Numbered from the stretch's first letter, positions 1-6,526 are shown. The stretch is DNA of 25,188 nucleotides from CAYGAM01 sp964347915 (GCA_964347915.1 CAYGAM010000024.1:1-25188), one strand, 5' to 3'. Made by a program: numbers and translations. The notes: generated by a model from the letters alone, not told the origin.

Positions 1-461
1 CCACTACAACAACCGGCAATGCGTACGGCATTGGCATAATGACCATGATAGTTGCAGTATCTGCCAGCGTAGTGTTCTACCAGTCGTTTTATCTTCCAGA
101 ATCGCTGGAAAAACCGGCGGTAGACGAGCACATACTGCATCCTACAAGCGCTCAGATAATAGAGATGGCCATAGGATCATCCAGCCCAGAGCAGCAGGAC
201 TATTTTGTGCCGCAGGCTGTTGACATTCAACTGGGCACCAACAACCTTGTAACATGGAACAACATAGACGACACTGCGCATACGGTAACTCCTGACGAGC
301 CCTTTGCCGACTCGTACAGCGGCGACTTTGGCTCAAACGGGGTTGTACGAGCGGGCGAAACGTTTGAGTTTCTGTTTACAGAAGCCCGAGAATTTTCATA
401 CCACTGCGAACCACATCCGTGGATGACCGGCACTCTGTCTATAACAAAGCAGAGATTCTAG
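1..461 (+). CDS. Plastocyanin-like blue copper protein, 5' end cut by window edge
   Basis: This is a cupredoxin expected to carry electrons on the outer face of the membrane; thaumarchaeal ammonia oxidisers use many such proteins in place of cytochromes c. The type-1 copper ligands are visible. Numbering from the ATG at 39, they are His81 (DDTAHTV), then Cys123, His126 and Met129 in YHCEPHPWM. An N-terminal hydrophobic stretch (IVAVSASVVFY) is a membrane anchor or uncleaved signal. The frame is open upstream from position 3, and the residues read there (GNAYGIGIM) extend the hydrophobic segment. The true start is therefore probably outside the window, and the ATGs at 39 and 45 look internal. 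The copper site is clear; the redox partner cannot be deduced, and no neighbouring gene on this side informs it. Confidence 0.88.
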   Translation, partial: TTTTGNAYGIGIMTMIVAVSASVVFYQSFYLPESLEKPAVDEHILHPTSAQIIEMAIGSSSPEQQDYFVPQAVDIQLGTNNLVTWNNIDDTAHTVTPDEPFADSYSGDFGSNGVVRAGETFEFLFTEAREFSYHCEPHPWMTGTLSITKQRF

Positions 462-798
462 ATGCATGCAGCATCATGAAGAATTTTGCGTCTTGCGAAT
501 GCATCTGCTGTAAAGCGCCGCATTCTTGATATCTTAAATTTACGGACAGGCGCTGATTCAAAGACGTAATGGCGCGCAAAAAGATGCCGGACATTTGCCT
601 GGGCAGATCTGCCGTTTCATGGCAGGATGGCATCATGGCGCAAAAAGATGCAGGACGCTCATTGCTGCTTCATGCCTGCATCCTACTGATGTCATCCTGA
701 TGCCATGTTCATACCGTGTTAGCCTCGTATTCTCATCTTGCCCTGCCGCGCAGCCCAGAAATAGTTCCATCATGCCGAAGCATGCCAGGCATCCGGAG
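462..798. other. Gene-free spacer between convergent genes, with short repeats
   Basis: No convincing coding frame is present on either strand. The spacer holds an imperfect direct repeat (569-592 and 635-656, sharing a core AAAAAGATGC and a following GGAC), a perfect 12-bp palindrome GGCAGATCTGCC at 602-613, and many copies of ATGC/GCAT-type words. It separates the 3' ends of the copper protein (plus) and a small minus-strand gene, so it probably contains both transcript ends. I see no strong hairpin-plus-T-tract terminator. Confidence 0.6.
569..656. repeat. Imperfect direct repeat pair in spacer
   Basis: Copies at 569-592 and 635-656 have the form ATGGCGC, AAAAAGATGC, GGAC. The first copy carries two extra bases (GC) after ATGGCGC, and the base before GGAC differs (C versus A). 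They are 42 bp apart and flank the palindrome at 602-613. The similarity is seen directly; function is unknown. Confidence 0.55.
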
Positions 799-1155
799 CT
801 ATTCCGCCTTTAGATACCTTGCAAATATAATGTCGCTTGCGACTTCTTTATGCTGCTCAATTATTGATACGCGAAACTTGACTTCGTACTCGCGCTCCGG
901 CGCAAAGCCTATGCGCGCGGCAAACTGCACCATGCCGTCCTCAATCTTGTCTCTGGGAACAAAGAGCCTTGCAACCTGGCTTGATGCGGGGATGCCGTTG
1001 TACGAGAGGTATCGCACATGCTCGTTTGAGTCAAGAATCTGGGCGTTGATCACGACGCCGTCATACCTGCCTGGAAAGCCCACTTGTATGCTCCCGCTAA
1101 TTTCGTCGTTTTGGCGTATCGACTCGTCTGCAAGCTCGATCTTGATATCCTTCAT
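799..1155 (-). CDS. Small beta-rich protein of unknown function (118 aa)
   Basis: I do not recognise this protein. It starts MKDIKIELADESIRQNDEI and shows alternating hydrophobic/polar strands throughout, with no signal peptide, membrane segment or cysteine motif. The pattern suggests a single cytoplasmic beta-sandwich (immunoglobulin- or arrestin-like), but that is inference from strand pattern only. The ATG at 1155 is supported by an AT box at 1182-1189, about 27 nt upstream, so the transcript is probably leaderless and separate from the tRNA just upstream. Codon use resembles the neighbours, and the antisense frame over the same stretch has no protein-like character. Coding status is likely; function is open. 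Confidence 0.72.
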   Translation of the reverse strand: MKDIKIELADESIRQNDEISGSIQVGFPGRYDGVVINAQILDSNEHVRYLSYNGIPASSQVARLFVPRDKIEDGMVQFAARIGFAPEREYEVKFRVSIIEQHKEVASDIIFARYLKAE

Positions 1156-1181
1156 GGCGCGTTATGATCTTTGCCGGCAGG

Positions 1182-1189
1182 GATAAATA
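1182..1189 (-). promoter_or_regulatory. TATA box for the 118-aa gene
   Basis: The minus strand reads TATTTATC 27-34 nt before the ATG at 1155, the spacing expected for a leaderless archaeal transcript. It lies between that gene and the 3' end of the tRNA. Confidence 0.6.
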
Positions 1190-1195
1190 TGTAGG

Positions 1196-1270
1196 CAGGC
1201 CCGAAGGGCTTCGATCCCTCGACCATTGGATTAGAAGTCCAACACTCTGTCCAAACTGAGCTACGGGCCT
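1196..1270 (-). tRNA. tRNA-Arg (anticodon TCT)
   Basis: A complete cloverleaf can be folded on the minus strand. The acceptor is AGGCCCG pairing with CGGGCCT (all seven pairs Watson-Crick). The D-arm begins GCTCAG. The anticodon arm has stem TTGGA/TCCAA and loop CTTCTAA, giving anticodon TCT (reads AGA). The T-arm is GAGGG/CCCTT around ATCGAAG. The discriminator base is G at 1196, and CCA is not encoded (the following bases read CCT). There is no room for an intron in the anticodon loop. A separate TATA box lies 25-32 bp upstream of the 5' end, so the gene is transcribed on its own and not from the glycosylase operon. Confidence 0.95.
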
Positions 1271-1294
1271 ACGCACAGCAGTGCGGGTAGACTT

Positions 1295-1302
1295 CATTTT
1301 AA
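1295..1302 (-). promoter_or_regulatory. TATA box for tRNA-Arg
   Basis: The minus strand reads TTAAAATG, 25-32 bp upstream of the tRNA 5' end at 1270. It sits in the gap between the glycosylase stop (1331) and the tRNA. A small inverted repeat CGCAC/GTGCG (1272-1285) lies between box and tRNA. Confidence 0.6.
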
Positions 1303-1330
1303 TGGTTCTAAAAATGCCGGCAGCGATTCC

Positions 1331-2161
1331 CTACCATTTGGCGTTCTCCTCCTCCCTCCGCATCTTAAAGAGAAACTGCTGGGCGTATCCGGCATACTCT
1401 CCAAAATATTCCACCAGCCTGCCGCGCACTGCATCGTACCGGCCTGGAGTCAGAGGGCCGAGAGCCATTTTGGGATACTCTTCTGACAAAACTCTGATCA
1501 TCCATCTGTCCAGCGGAAACGCATCCAGCTTTTCCAGCGAAAACAGCAGAATGCAGTCTGCCACCTTTCTTCCAATGCCTGGCACCTGCAACAGTTCGTC
1601 CCTTGCGGTGCAATAGTCTGCCGACTTTAGCTCTTCAAGGTCAATCTCGCGGCCGCTGACCATGGAAGCTGCCGCCTTTACAAACGGCGCCCTGTATCCC
1701 AGTCCGCAGCTTTGCAGCTGTCCGAGGCTTGCAGACGCAAGAGAGCCGGGCGAGGGAAAGAGCCAAAACTCTGAGCCGTACGCTTTGCGCTTTTTGCCAA
1801 ACGTACTGCACAAGAGCAGCAGCGATCTGCGTATTCTTCCAATGTTTGAGTTTGATGAGACGATAAACGATATCATGCACTGAAACGGGTCCTGCCTTAG
1901 AATCCGCAGTCCGCCGTATCTTTGCACCGCGTTTTTCATAGTCGCATCTTTTGATATCAAGTCCAGTATGGAATCATACTTGTCCGTCATCCTGAACAGA
2001 TCATACTTGCAGGACGCCTCAAACGGCTCCTGTCTGACGCGCACTACGTCAGAGCCGTTGACGCCGTACCATGCGCCGTCCGTCATCCGCCATAAAAACA
2101 CCTGGCCGCTTTTTATGGTATGATCCGCGTTAGCCTTGCTTCTATACTGGAACAGTGTCAT
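1331..2161 (-). CDS. ogg: OGG1-type 8-oxoguanine DNA glycosylase/AP lyase
   Basis: This base-excision repair enzyme removes 8-oxoguanine from DNA and nicks the abasic site through a Schiff base. It belongs to the OGG1 branch of the HhH-GPD family. Residues 91-110 read DPFQCMISFIVSSNSNIGRI, matching the family's DPxECLxSFICSSNNNIxRI block. The helix-hairpin-helix follows as VPGIGRKVADC (193-203) with catalytic Lys199, and PLDRW carries the conserved Asp218. At 276 residues it has the N-terminal OGG1-like domain plus the HhH domain, so it is complete. The ATG at 2161 lies inside the preceding ribonuclease gene (20-nt overlap), so the two are very likely co-transcribed and the glycosylase translationally coupled. 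It has no obvious promoter of its own. Confidence 0.92.
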   Translation of the reverse strand: MTLFQYRSKANADHTIKSGQVFLWRMTDGAWYGVNGSDVVRVRQEPFEASCKYDLFRMTDKYDSILDLISKDATMKNAVQRYGGLRILRQDPFQCMISFIVSSNSNIGRIRRSLLLLCSTFGKKRKAYGSEFWLFPSPGSLASASLGQLQSCGLGYRAPFVKAAASMVSGREIDLEELKSADYCTARDELLQVPGIGRKVADCILLFSLEKLDAFPLDRWMIRVLSEEYPKMALGPLTPGRYDAVRGRLVEYFGEYAGYAQQFLFKMRREEENAKW

Positions 2162-3407
2162 TCAGGCATGCCGCCCTGGCATCAAGTCCGAACCGTTCAT
2201 GAATCTCGCTTGCAAACGTCTCGCAGGACTGTACATCGCCGTGGACTGTCAGCACCTTTGGATTTCCCTTGATTTTGCCTATCATCTCAAAGAGTTCGCT
2301 GCGTCCGGAATGCCCGGAAAACTCAAACTGCCTTACCTGGGCAGCCGCCCTTATCTCTTTTCCGCGAGCAGAAACCGTGCCGGTTTCAAGCAGCATTCGC
2401 CCAGGCGTTCCTTCGCCCTGGTACGAGACCAGCGCAATGCCGTTCTTAGAGTCGGAAGCCAGCGCCTGCAGGTAAAAGACAGCGTTTCCGCCTACCAGCA
2501 TTCCGGCAGGCGATATCACGACGCACGGCTCCTTGAGGGCCTTTTTGCGCTCGTTCTGGCTCTTTATGGATGTGGCATGCTTTATCGCATCCCTGAACAC
2601 ATCCGGATCCCTTAGAAATTCCGGATGGCGCAGTATGATCTCGTTTACGCTGAGCGCCATTCCGTCCATTATAATGCGGTGCTTGAAATTTGCATTGCGC
2701 AGAACGCATGCAATTTCTTGCGCGCGCTCAAGAGAAAAGGACGGGACGAACAGCGTCCCATGTTCGTCCATAATCGTATTTGCAAACTCCAAAAACTCCC
2801 GCTCAGATTCCGCCCTGGGCGTCTGCTCTTTTTGCGAGTACGTGCTTTCCGTAATAAGCAGATCTATTTCGCCTATGTCCAGATCGGCGTTCCGCAGCAT
2901 TCTAGAGCCGCTCACATTGATATCACCGGTATAAAACAGCCTTTTGCCCTCGGACTCTACCAGGACGGTGCTGCCGCCGATAACATGCCCCGACTCGCGC
3001 AGCTCAAAATTGGTGCCGCCCATCGAAACCTTTTGTCCGTATTCTGTCTCCTTGTAGTTTCTCCTCATGCTGTTGATTTCTGGAATGTCAAACGGGTAGG
3101 CGTTTCTGTTCAGCTTTAGCATGTCCTCAATTAAAAGAACAGAGAGCTCCATTGTGGGGCTTGTGCAGTATACGCCGGCGCTCCCGCTTACAAAAAGAGA
3201 CGGCACGTTGCCGGAGTGATCGAGGTGCGCATGCGATATTACGACCGCGTCCACATCCCTGGGACGGACATGCAAAGGGTGCTTGGCAGGCTCGCCGCGC
3301 CGCTCAAACATGACGCCATAATCCATCACTATATTGCAGTCGTCTGTCTCTACAAGGAAGCCTGATCTGCCGACTTCGGCGGCGCCTCCTAAAACTCGCA
3401 CCTTCAA
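2142..3407 (-). CDS. Beta-CASP metallo-beta-lactamase ribonuclease (aCPSF2-like)
   Basis: This is a cytoplasmic RNA nuclease of the archaeal CPSF/beta-CASP family, whose members process or degrade RNA 5' to 3' and cleave 3' ends. The metallo-beta-lactamase motifs are present: HAHLDH at 59-64, His141 in ESGHVIGG, and Asp162 in YTGDI. The beta-CASP part follows, with LLITEST (motif A region), FSGHSGR and, near the C-terminus, VHGD. At 421 residues it lacks the N-terminal KH domains of aCPSF1, so it is the shorter aCPSF2-like type. The start is TTG at 3407 (next candidate GTG at 3401), because a stop codon lies five codons upstream and an AT box sits about 25 nt before the TTG. Its 3' end overlaps the glycosylase start by 20 nt. 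Confidence 0.9.
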   Translation of the reverse strand: MKVRVLGGAAEVGRSGFLVETDDCNIVMDYGVMFERRGEPAKHPLHVRPRDVDAVVISHAHLDHSGNVPSLFVSGSAGVYCTSPTMELSVLLIEDMLKLNRNAYPFDIPEINSMRRNYKETEYGQKVSMGGTNFELRESGHVIGGSTVLVESEGKRLFYTGDINVSGSRMLRNADLDIGEIDLLITESTYSQKEQTPRAESEREFLEFANTIMDEHGTLFVPSFSLERAQEIACVLRNANFKHRIIMDGMALSVNEIILRHPEFLRDPDVFRDAIKHATSIKSQNERKKALKEPCVVISPAGMLVGGNAVFYLQALASDSKNGIALVSYQGEGTPGRMLLETGTVSARGKEIRAAAQVRQFEFSGHSGRSELFEMIGKIKGNPKVLTVHGDVQSCETFASEIHERFGLDARAACLNDTVPV

Positions 3408-3430
3408 GGTATCGACTGATTAGAGACTAC

Positions 3431-3438
3431 CTTAAAGT
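3431..3438 (-). promoter_or_regulatory. TATA-like box for the aCPSF2-like/ogg operon
   Basis: The minus strand reads ACTTTAAG, 24-31 nt before the TTG start at 3407. A perfect 9-bp inverted repeat (3466-3484) lies 27 bp further upstream. Confidence 0.5.
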
Positions 3439-3465
3439 CTATTGCTTTTGCCTTTGTGCGGGAGG

Positions 3466-3484
3466 CCTGCATGACTCATGCAGG
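3466..3484. repeat. Perfect 9-bp inverted repeat, 1-nt centre
   Basis: CCTGCATGA and TCATGCAGG flank a single C. The near-palindrome lies upstream of the ribonuclease TATA-like box. Such a short, perfect, centre-tight dyad is the shape of a dimeric DNA-binding site, but this is inference only. Confidence 0.6.
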
Positions 3485-3604
3485 AGCGGGCTCTGCACGC
3501 ATGAGGATCACGCAAGCCAAAAGCGCTCGCCTGCCCGCTTCGTTGGGCAGTTCCTGCGGCTTTGCCACCTGCAGTTCCTGCTCTGCACGCAGGAGCCGTA
3601 CTGC

Positions 3605-3641
3605 CCTGTGCCTGCCACAGGCATTACACGAAGAGTGTAAT
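3605..3641. repeat. Two adjacent inverted repeats upstream of a promoter
   Basis: CCTGTG/CACAGG (3605-3621, 5-nt loop) is followed one base later by ATTACAC/GTGTAAT (3623-3641, 5-nt loop). They end about 10 bp before the AT box of the 70-residue gene. They could be operator sites or the remains of a terminator; the sequence does not distinguish these. Confidence 0.55.
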
Positions 3642-3651
3642 CTTCAAAAGC

Positions 3652-3659
3652 TTTAATTA
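3652..3659 (+). promoter_or_regulatory. TATA box for the 70-aa gene
   Basis: TTTAATTA lies 24-31 nt before the ATG at 3683, preceded by an A/G-rich stretch (AAAAGC) that could serve as a BRE. The spacing implies a leaderless or nearly leaderless mRNA. Confidence 0.6.
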
Positions 3660-3682
3660 GATTAAACTAATAGTCTTATGAC

Positions 3683-3895
3683 ATGGGACAAAGTTTCCAA
3701 GAATGGCTAGGCAAGCAGGACCAGGACCTTGTTGCCAAAGTTCGTTCAGGAGATGAGGCTAACAAACCACTTCTCAACCAGATTAATTGGATTTGGGTCG
3801 CAAATCTTATGAACAGCAAGCCAGAGCTGAATCCTTCCTCGGCAGAACTATTGGACTGGGTAACCTCAGGCCAAATAGACGCCATGAGAAAGTAA
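3683..3895 (+). CDS. Small soluble protein of unknown function (70 aa)
   Basis: I do not recognise a domain. The protein starts MGQSFQEWLGKQDQDL, is mostly helical in pattern, contains several Trp (EWLGK, INWIWVANLM, LLDWVT) and has no cysteines or membrane segment. It stands alone with its own strong AT box about 27 nt before the ATG, and it is followed immediately by a hairpin plus T-tract whose stem starts within the stop codon. A dedicated promoter and terminator suggest a well-expressed single-gene unit. Codon use is ordinary for the window. It may be a lineage-specific conserved thaumarchaeal protein, but I cannot verify that here. Confidence 0.78.
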   Translation: MGQSFQEWLGKQDQDLVAKVRSGDEANKPLLNQINWIWVANLMNSKPELNPSSAELLDWVTSGQIDAMRK

Positions 3896-3920
3896 GAACA
3901 ATACTGTTCTTTTCTTTTTT
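3894..3920 (+). terminator. Hairpin and T-tract terminator
   Basis: AAGAACA (3894-3900) pairs with TGTTCTT (3905-3911) across a 4-nt loop and runs directly into TTTTCTTTTTT. The stem begins within the TAA stop of the 70-residue gene. This is the clearest terminator in the window. Confidence 0.75.
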
Positions 3921-4084
3921 AATTTTTCAATCGCACTCTAGCTAGTTCCATAGATGTGACTCTGTGTGCAACGACCCTACTGCGTGCTCTGACAAAGGTC
4001 ATGGAGCAGGCTTGTACGTAATGCAATGCGGCGTGCAGGGAGCTGCGCCTGCCTGTATAACTCCGTTATGAATTTCAATTATGG

Positions 4085-4092
4085 TTTAAATA
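4085..4092 (+). promoter_or_regulatory. TATA box for the ferredoxin
   Basis: TTTAAATA lies 33-40 nt before the ATG at 4125, predicting a start of transcription roughly 10 nt before the codon. The rest of the 229-bp spacer from 3896 shows nothing else I can assign. Confidence 0.55.
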
Positions 4093-4124
4093 GTAATTCT
4101 ACTATCTAATAATTAGTGAAATAA

Positions 4125-4427
4125 ATGCCAATAGCAATACTTCCCGACATTGACGAGCAGAGATGCATTGGATGCGCGCTATGCGTTGAAATTTGCACCT
4201 CTCTTGGCCCAGACGTACTCCGAGTAAAGCCTGTTGAGGGCTGGAAGCGAGGCAAAGCATTTGTCTTTTATCCGGAGAGATGCATCTCTGACGGCGCATG
4301 CATAGGCGTATGCCCGACAAAGTCCATCTTTTGGATGAGACCAATGAACTACACTGCCGGACAGCCGGTTCCGCTTCACGTAAACGGAGTATTCCAGAAA
4401 GGCTGGGCTGAAGACGCCGCACTATAA
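4125..4427 (+). CDS. Dicluster ferredoxin with one Cys ligand replaced by Asp
   Basis: This is a soluble electron carrier of the bacterial-type 2[4Fe-4S] ferredoxin fold, about 100 residues. The first motif is complete: C14-x2-C17-x2-C20-x3-C24. The second reads C53-x2-D56-x2-C59-x3-C63-P, so the Cys expected at 56 is Asp. In this fold C14, C17, C20 and C63 would hold one cluster, and C53, Asp56, C59 and C24 the other. The second may therefore be Asp-ligated [4Fe-4S] or [3Fe-4S], as known for the CxxDxxC ferredoxin of Pyrococcus furiosus. The start has an upstream AT box, and the gene is monocistronic, ending 7 bp from the convergent tgtA stop. Its redox partner is not evident. Confidence 0.88.
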   Translation: MPIAILPDIDEQRCIGCALCVEICTSLGPDVLRVKPVEGWKRGKAFVFYPERCISDGACIGVCPTKSIFWMRPMNYTAGQPVPLHVNGVFQKGWAEDAAL

Positions 4428-4434
4428 GCGGTTT

Positions 4435-5928
4435 TCACTCTTTTTTCTTTTTGCGTATCGTACACTTGATGCCGCGCATCATCCATTTCAGAAAAGAGTT
4501 GTCCTGCACAAGCACAAGATCAAAATGATTATTTTCAAAAAATATTTTGACAGTCTCCCTTGTGATCTCAAAGTCCTGAGGCGCGCGCCTCACATTGCTC
4601 ATGATATAGTGAGCGGCAGGATACATGTCCGAGAGTTCGACAGGGATGATTCCAAGAAACGGATTAAACGCTGCATGCTGCGCCCCAGGATCCTCAAGTT
4701 TGGCACTCTCGTACTGCGAGGAGAGGTATGCCGGCTTGATATCTGCATCTGAAAATATGCAGAGCCTCTTTTTTCTTGTCCGAAATCTTCTTACTGTACA
4801 GTGGTATGCCGCCACCTCCGGCCTGTACTGGTCTTCAGCGCCAATCAGAAATATTGCATTCTTTTTGAATCTGGGAGTGGCGCCGGCCAGGTACGCGCGC
4901 TCTTTGGTCATTACGGGGACAGTCTCCCACAGCCTGGGATGAGCCCTTGCCTTTTTTACGACATGCTCCCAGAGCCTGCCGCGATGTATGGCTTCCTTTG
5001 TCCGGTCCACCTCTGACTTTATCGCGTATAGGTTGTGGACGGATATGAGATCCGTTCGCTTTTGCGGCTCTGATTCCGCGATATCCCTGGGCGTATTATT
5101 TGAGCATATGGGACAGCTGCATGAGAAATACTCAATATCATCAATGCTGCGCGTTCCGTCTTCTGTGATGTACCTTTTCTGCTTGGCGTAGAGGACGTAC
5201 GATGCCGAATCAAACGTGTCGCATCCCAGCGCTACTGCCAGCGGTATTGTGAGAGGATGCCCTGCGCCAAACAGGTGCAGCGGCATGCCCGGACGCATTG
5301 CCTTTCTTGCCGAGATTATCATCTCAGCTAAAAGTCTGTACCGGTACGATTCCATAAATTCCACCGGGCTGCCGAGCGCCAGCATCTTAAAGCCGTATTT
5401 CTGCAGGGCGCGTACGGATTCTGAAACCAGGTCCGCATGCTCGCCGCCCTGAATGGGACCCATCCATATCTGTCCATTGTCAGGCCTGCTCTTTATCGTA
5501 TCCTTTGATGCCCGCAATGTCTCTTTGACGTAGCGTTCTGCCGTCTCCCTGGGCAGCCCGAATCCTGTCGGCTTGTCAAGAGGCACTGCAATGTCCGTTC
5601 CTATGGCAGTTTCATACTCTGCCATCTCCTGCGGAGATACATCCAAGTCTCCGTACTCTAGAATTTGGTATCCTCCCGAGTCCGTCATTATCGGACCGTC
5701 AAACTGCACCGTATCGTGTATGTCTCTTGCCGCGCCTTTGGAGTTTTTTCTGGCAAGATATGCGTTTGTTATTATGATATCAAATCCAATTTTGCGAAAT
5801 TCGGATGCAGGTATGGACTGCCTTGCTGGATGCAGCACGGGAACGTATGCCGGTGTATTCACCGTACCATGATTAGTCTCCAGCCTGCCGATTCTGCCTG
5901 CAAGATCCGTCTTGAGTATCTCAAACAA
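4435..5928 (-). CDS. tgtA: Archaeosine tRNA-guanine transglycosylase, lacking the PUA domain
   Basis: It exchanges guanine-15 of archaeal tRNA for preQ0, the first step of archaeosine formation. The TIM-barrel catalytic domain carries Asp83 (TDSGGYQ) and the nucleophile Asp240 (DTFDSASY). The zinc site is C270-x-C272-x2-C275 with His298 (SVHNL). After about residue 350 comes the archaeal C-terminal extension, but the protein ends at 497 with a Lys-rich tail. Full arcTGTs are commonly about 580-640 residues and finish with a PUA RNA-binding domain, which I do not see. PUA may be encoded elsewhere or be dispensable. The start appears to be TTG at 5928, 25 nt after the AK6 stop, so AK6 and tgtA form an operon. 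Confidence 0.92.
   Translation of the reverse strand: MFEILKTDLAGRIGRLETNHGTVNTPAYVPVLHPARQSIPASEFRKIGFDIIITNAYLARKNSKGAARDIHDTVQFDGPIMTDSGGYQILEYGDLDVSPQEMAEYETAIGTDIAVPLDKPTGFGLPRETAERYVKETLRASKDTIKSRPDNGQIWMGPIQGGEHADLVSESVRALQKYGFKMLALGSPVEFMESYRYRLLAEMIISARKAMRPGMPLHLFGAGHPLTIPLAVALGCDTFDSASYVLYAKQKRYITEDGTRSIDDIEYFSCSCPICSNNTPRDIAESEPQKRTDLISVHNLYAIKSEVDRTKEAIHRGRLWEHVVKKARAHPRLWETVPVMTKERAYLAGATPRFKKNAIFLIGAEDQYRPEVAAYHCTVRRFRTRKKRLCIFSDADIKPAYLSSQYESAKLEDPGAQHAAFNPFLGIIPVELSDMYPAAHYIMSNVRRAPQDFEITRETVKIFFENNHFDLVLVQDNSFLKWMMRGIKCTIRKKKKE
4441..4452 (+). terminator. T-rich termination tract for the ferredoxin, inside tgtA 3' end
   Basis: TTTTTTCTTTTT begins 13 nt after the ferredoxin stop. 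On the minus strand the same bases encode the terminal lysines and glutamate (KKKKE) of TgtA. T-rich tracts are standard archaeal termination signals; no stem is evident. Confidence 0.5.
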
Positions 5929-5953
5929 CAGCAGAGCTCAAGGCGCGGCGCTA

Positions 5954-6496
5954 TTAATTGTCTTCAAAGTAGCGCATGATGTCGCCTTTTTCCGCGACCA
6001 GCGACAGCCAGTCCACGCGATCGCTTTGAATCTTGTACTCTGCCGCCTGCCTGGCCTGCATTGCCACATGCGGTACGGGCTTGGCTGTTGCGTCTATCTG
6101 CACTGCGCGGTCCGCGCCAAAACTCTTTGCAGCATCGTATGCGGTTATGCCCAGGATCTCGCTCTGCAGGTTTTGCTGCGCCTTTGGCTTGGAATAGCCT
6201 CTGTCCCGATATACTTGCGCCAGCTCGTACGGGCTCTTTCGCAGTATCAGCGCTGCTCTTACCTGCTCTCTTCCAAGCACGTACGGCGCAAGGTGTCCTA
6301 CGATTATCTGGCCGTCCTGCATGTCCGATACCATGCCGCGCAGCTGGTCAGTGTCCACATCTCCTTGCTCTTCAATAATGCCGCGCCGCTCGGCCTCTTG
6401 TCCCAGGTCAAGAACGCGGGCGCGCGAATCCTTGGCCAAAATTTCAGCTATCGTATGCTTTCCGACGCCCGGCGTTCCGGTTATGACAAGCGACAC
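5954..6496 (-). CDS. AK6/Fap7-type adenylate kinase-like NTPase
   Basis: This P-loop nucleotide kinase of the AK6 (hCINAP/Fap7) family is 180 residues long. Fap7 homologues act in small-subunit ribosome maturation with uS11 and also show adenylate kinase activity. The Walker A is GTPGVGKHT at 7-15, preceded by a typical beta strand (SLVIT). A nucleotide-binding segment (GHLAPYV) and the AK6-like LRKSPYEL and RDRGY blocks follow. The start is GTG at 6496, since MSLVITGTPGVGK matches the family N-terminus and an AT box lies 22-30 nt upstream. It is first in a two-gene operon with tgtA, linking ribosome assembly and tRNA modification. The substrate is inferred from family. Confidence 0.87.
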   Translation of the reverse strand: MSLVITGTPGVGKHTIAEILAKDSRARVLDLGQEAERRGIIEEQGDVDTDQLRGMVSDMQDGQIIVGHLAPYVLGREQVRAALILRKSPYELAQVYRDRGYSKPKAQQNLQSEILGITAYDAAKSFGADRAVQIDATAKPVPHVAMQARQAAEYKIQSDRVDWLSLVAEKGDIMRYFEDN

Positions 6497-6517
6497 TATG
6501 CGATGCCGTCTTGCAGG

Positions 6518-6526
6518 CTAATTATG
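6518..6526 (-). promoter_or_regulatory. TATA box for the AK6-tgtA operon
   Basis: The minus strand reads CATAATTAG, 22-30 nt before the GTG start at 6496. This supports a leaderless transcript and the non-ATG start. Confidence 0.55.

Noticed and set aside
716..1186. Plus-strand 156-codon frame over the small minus-strand gene
   Set aside because: The minus-strand frame has a TATA box, better codon pattern and ordered strands. The plus frame is Ser-rich shadow and runs past the tRNA-side promoter.
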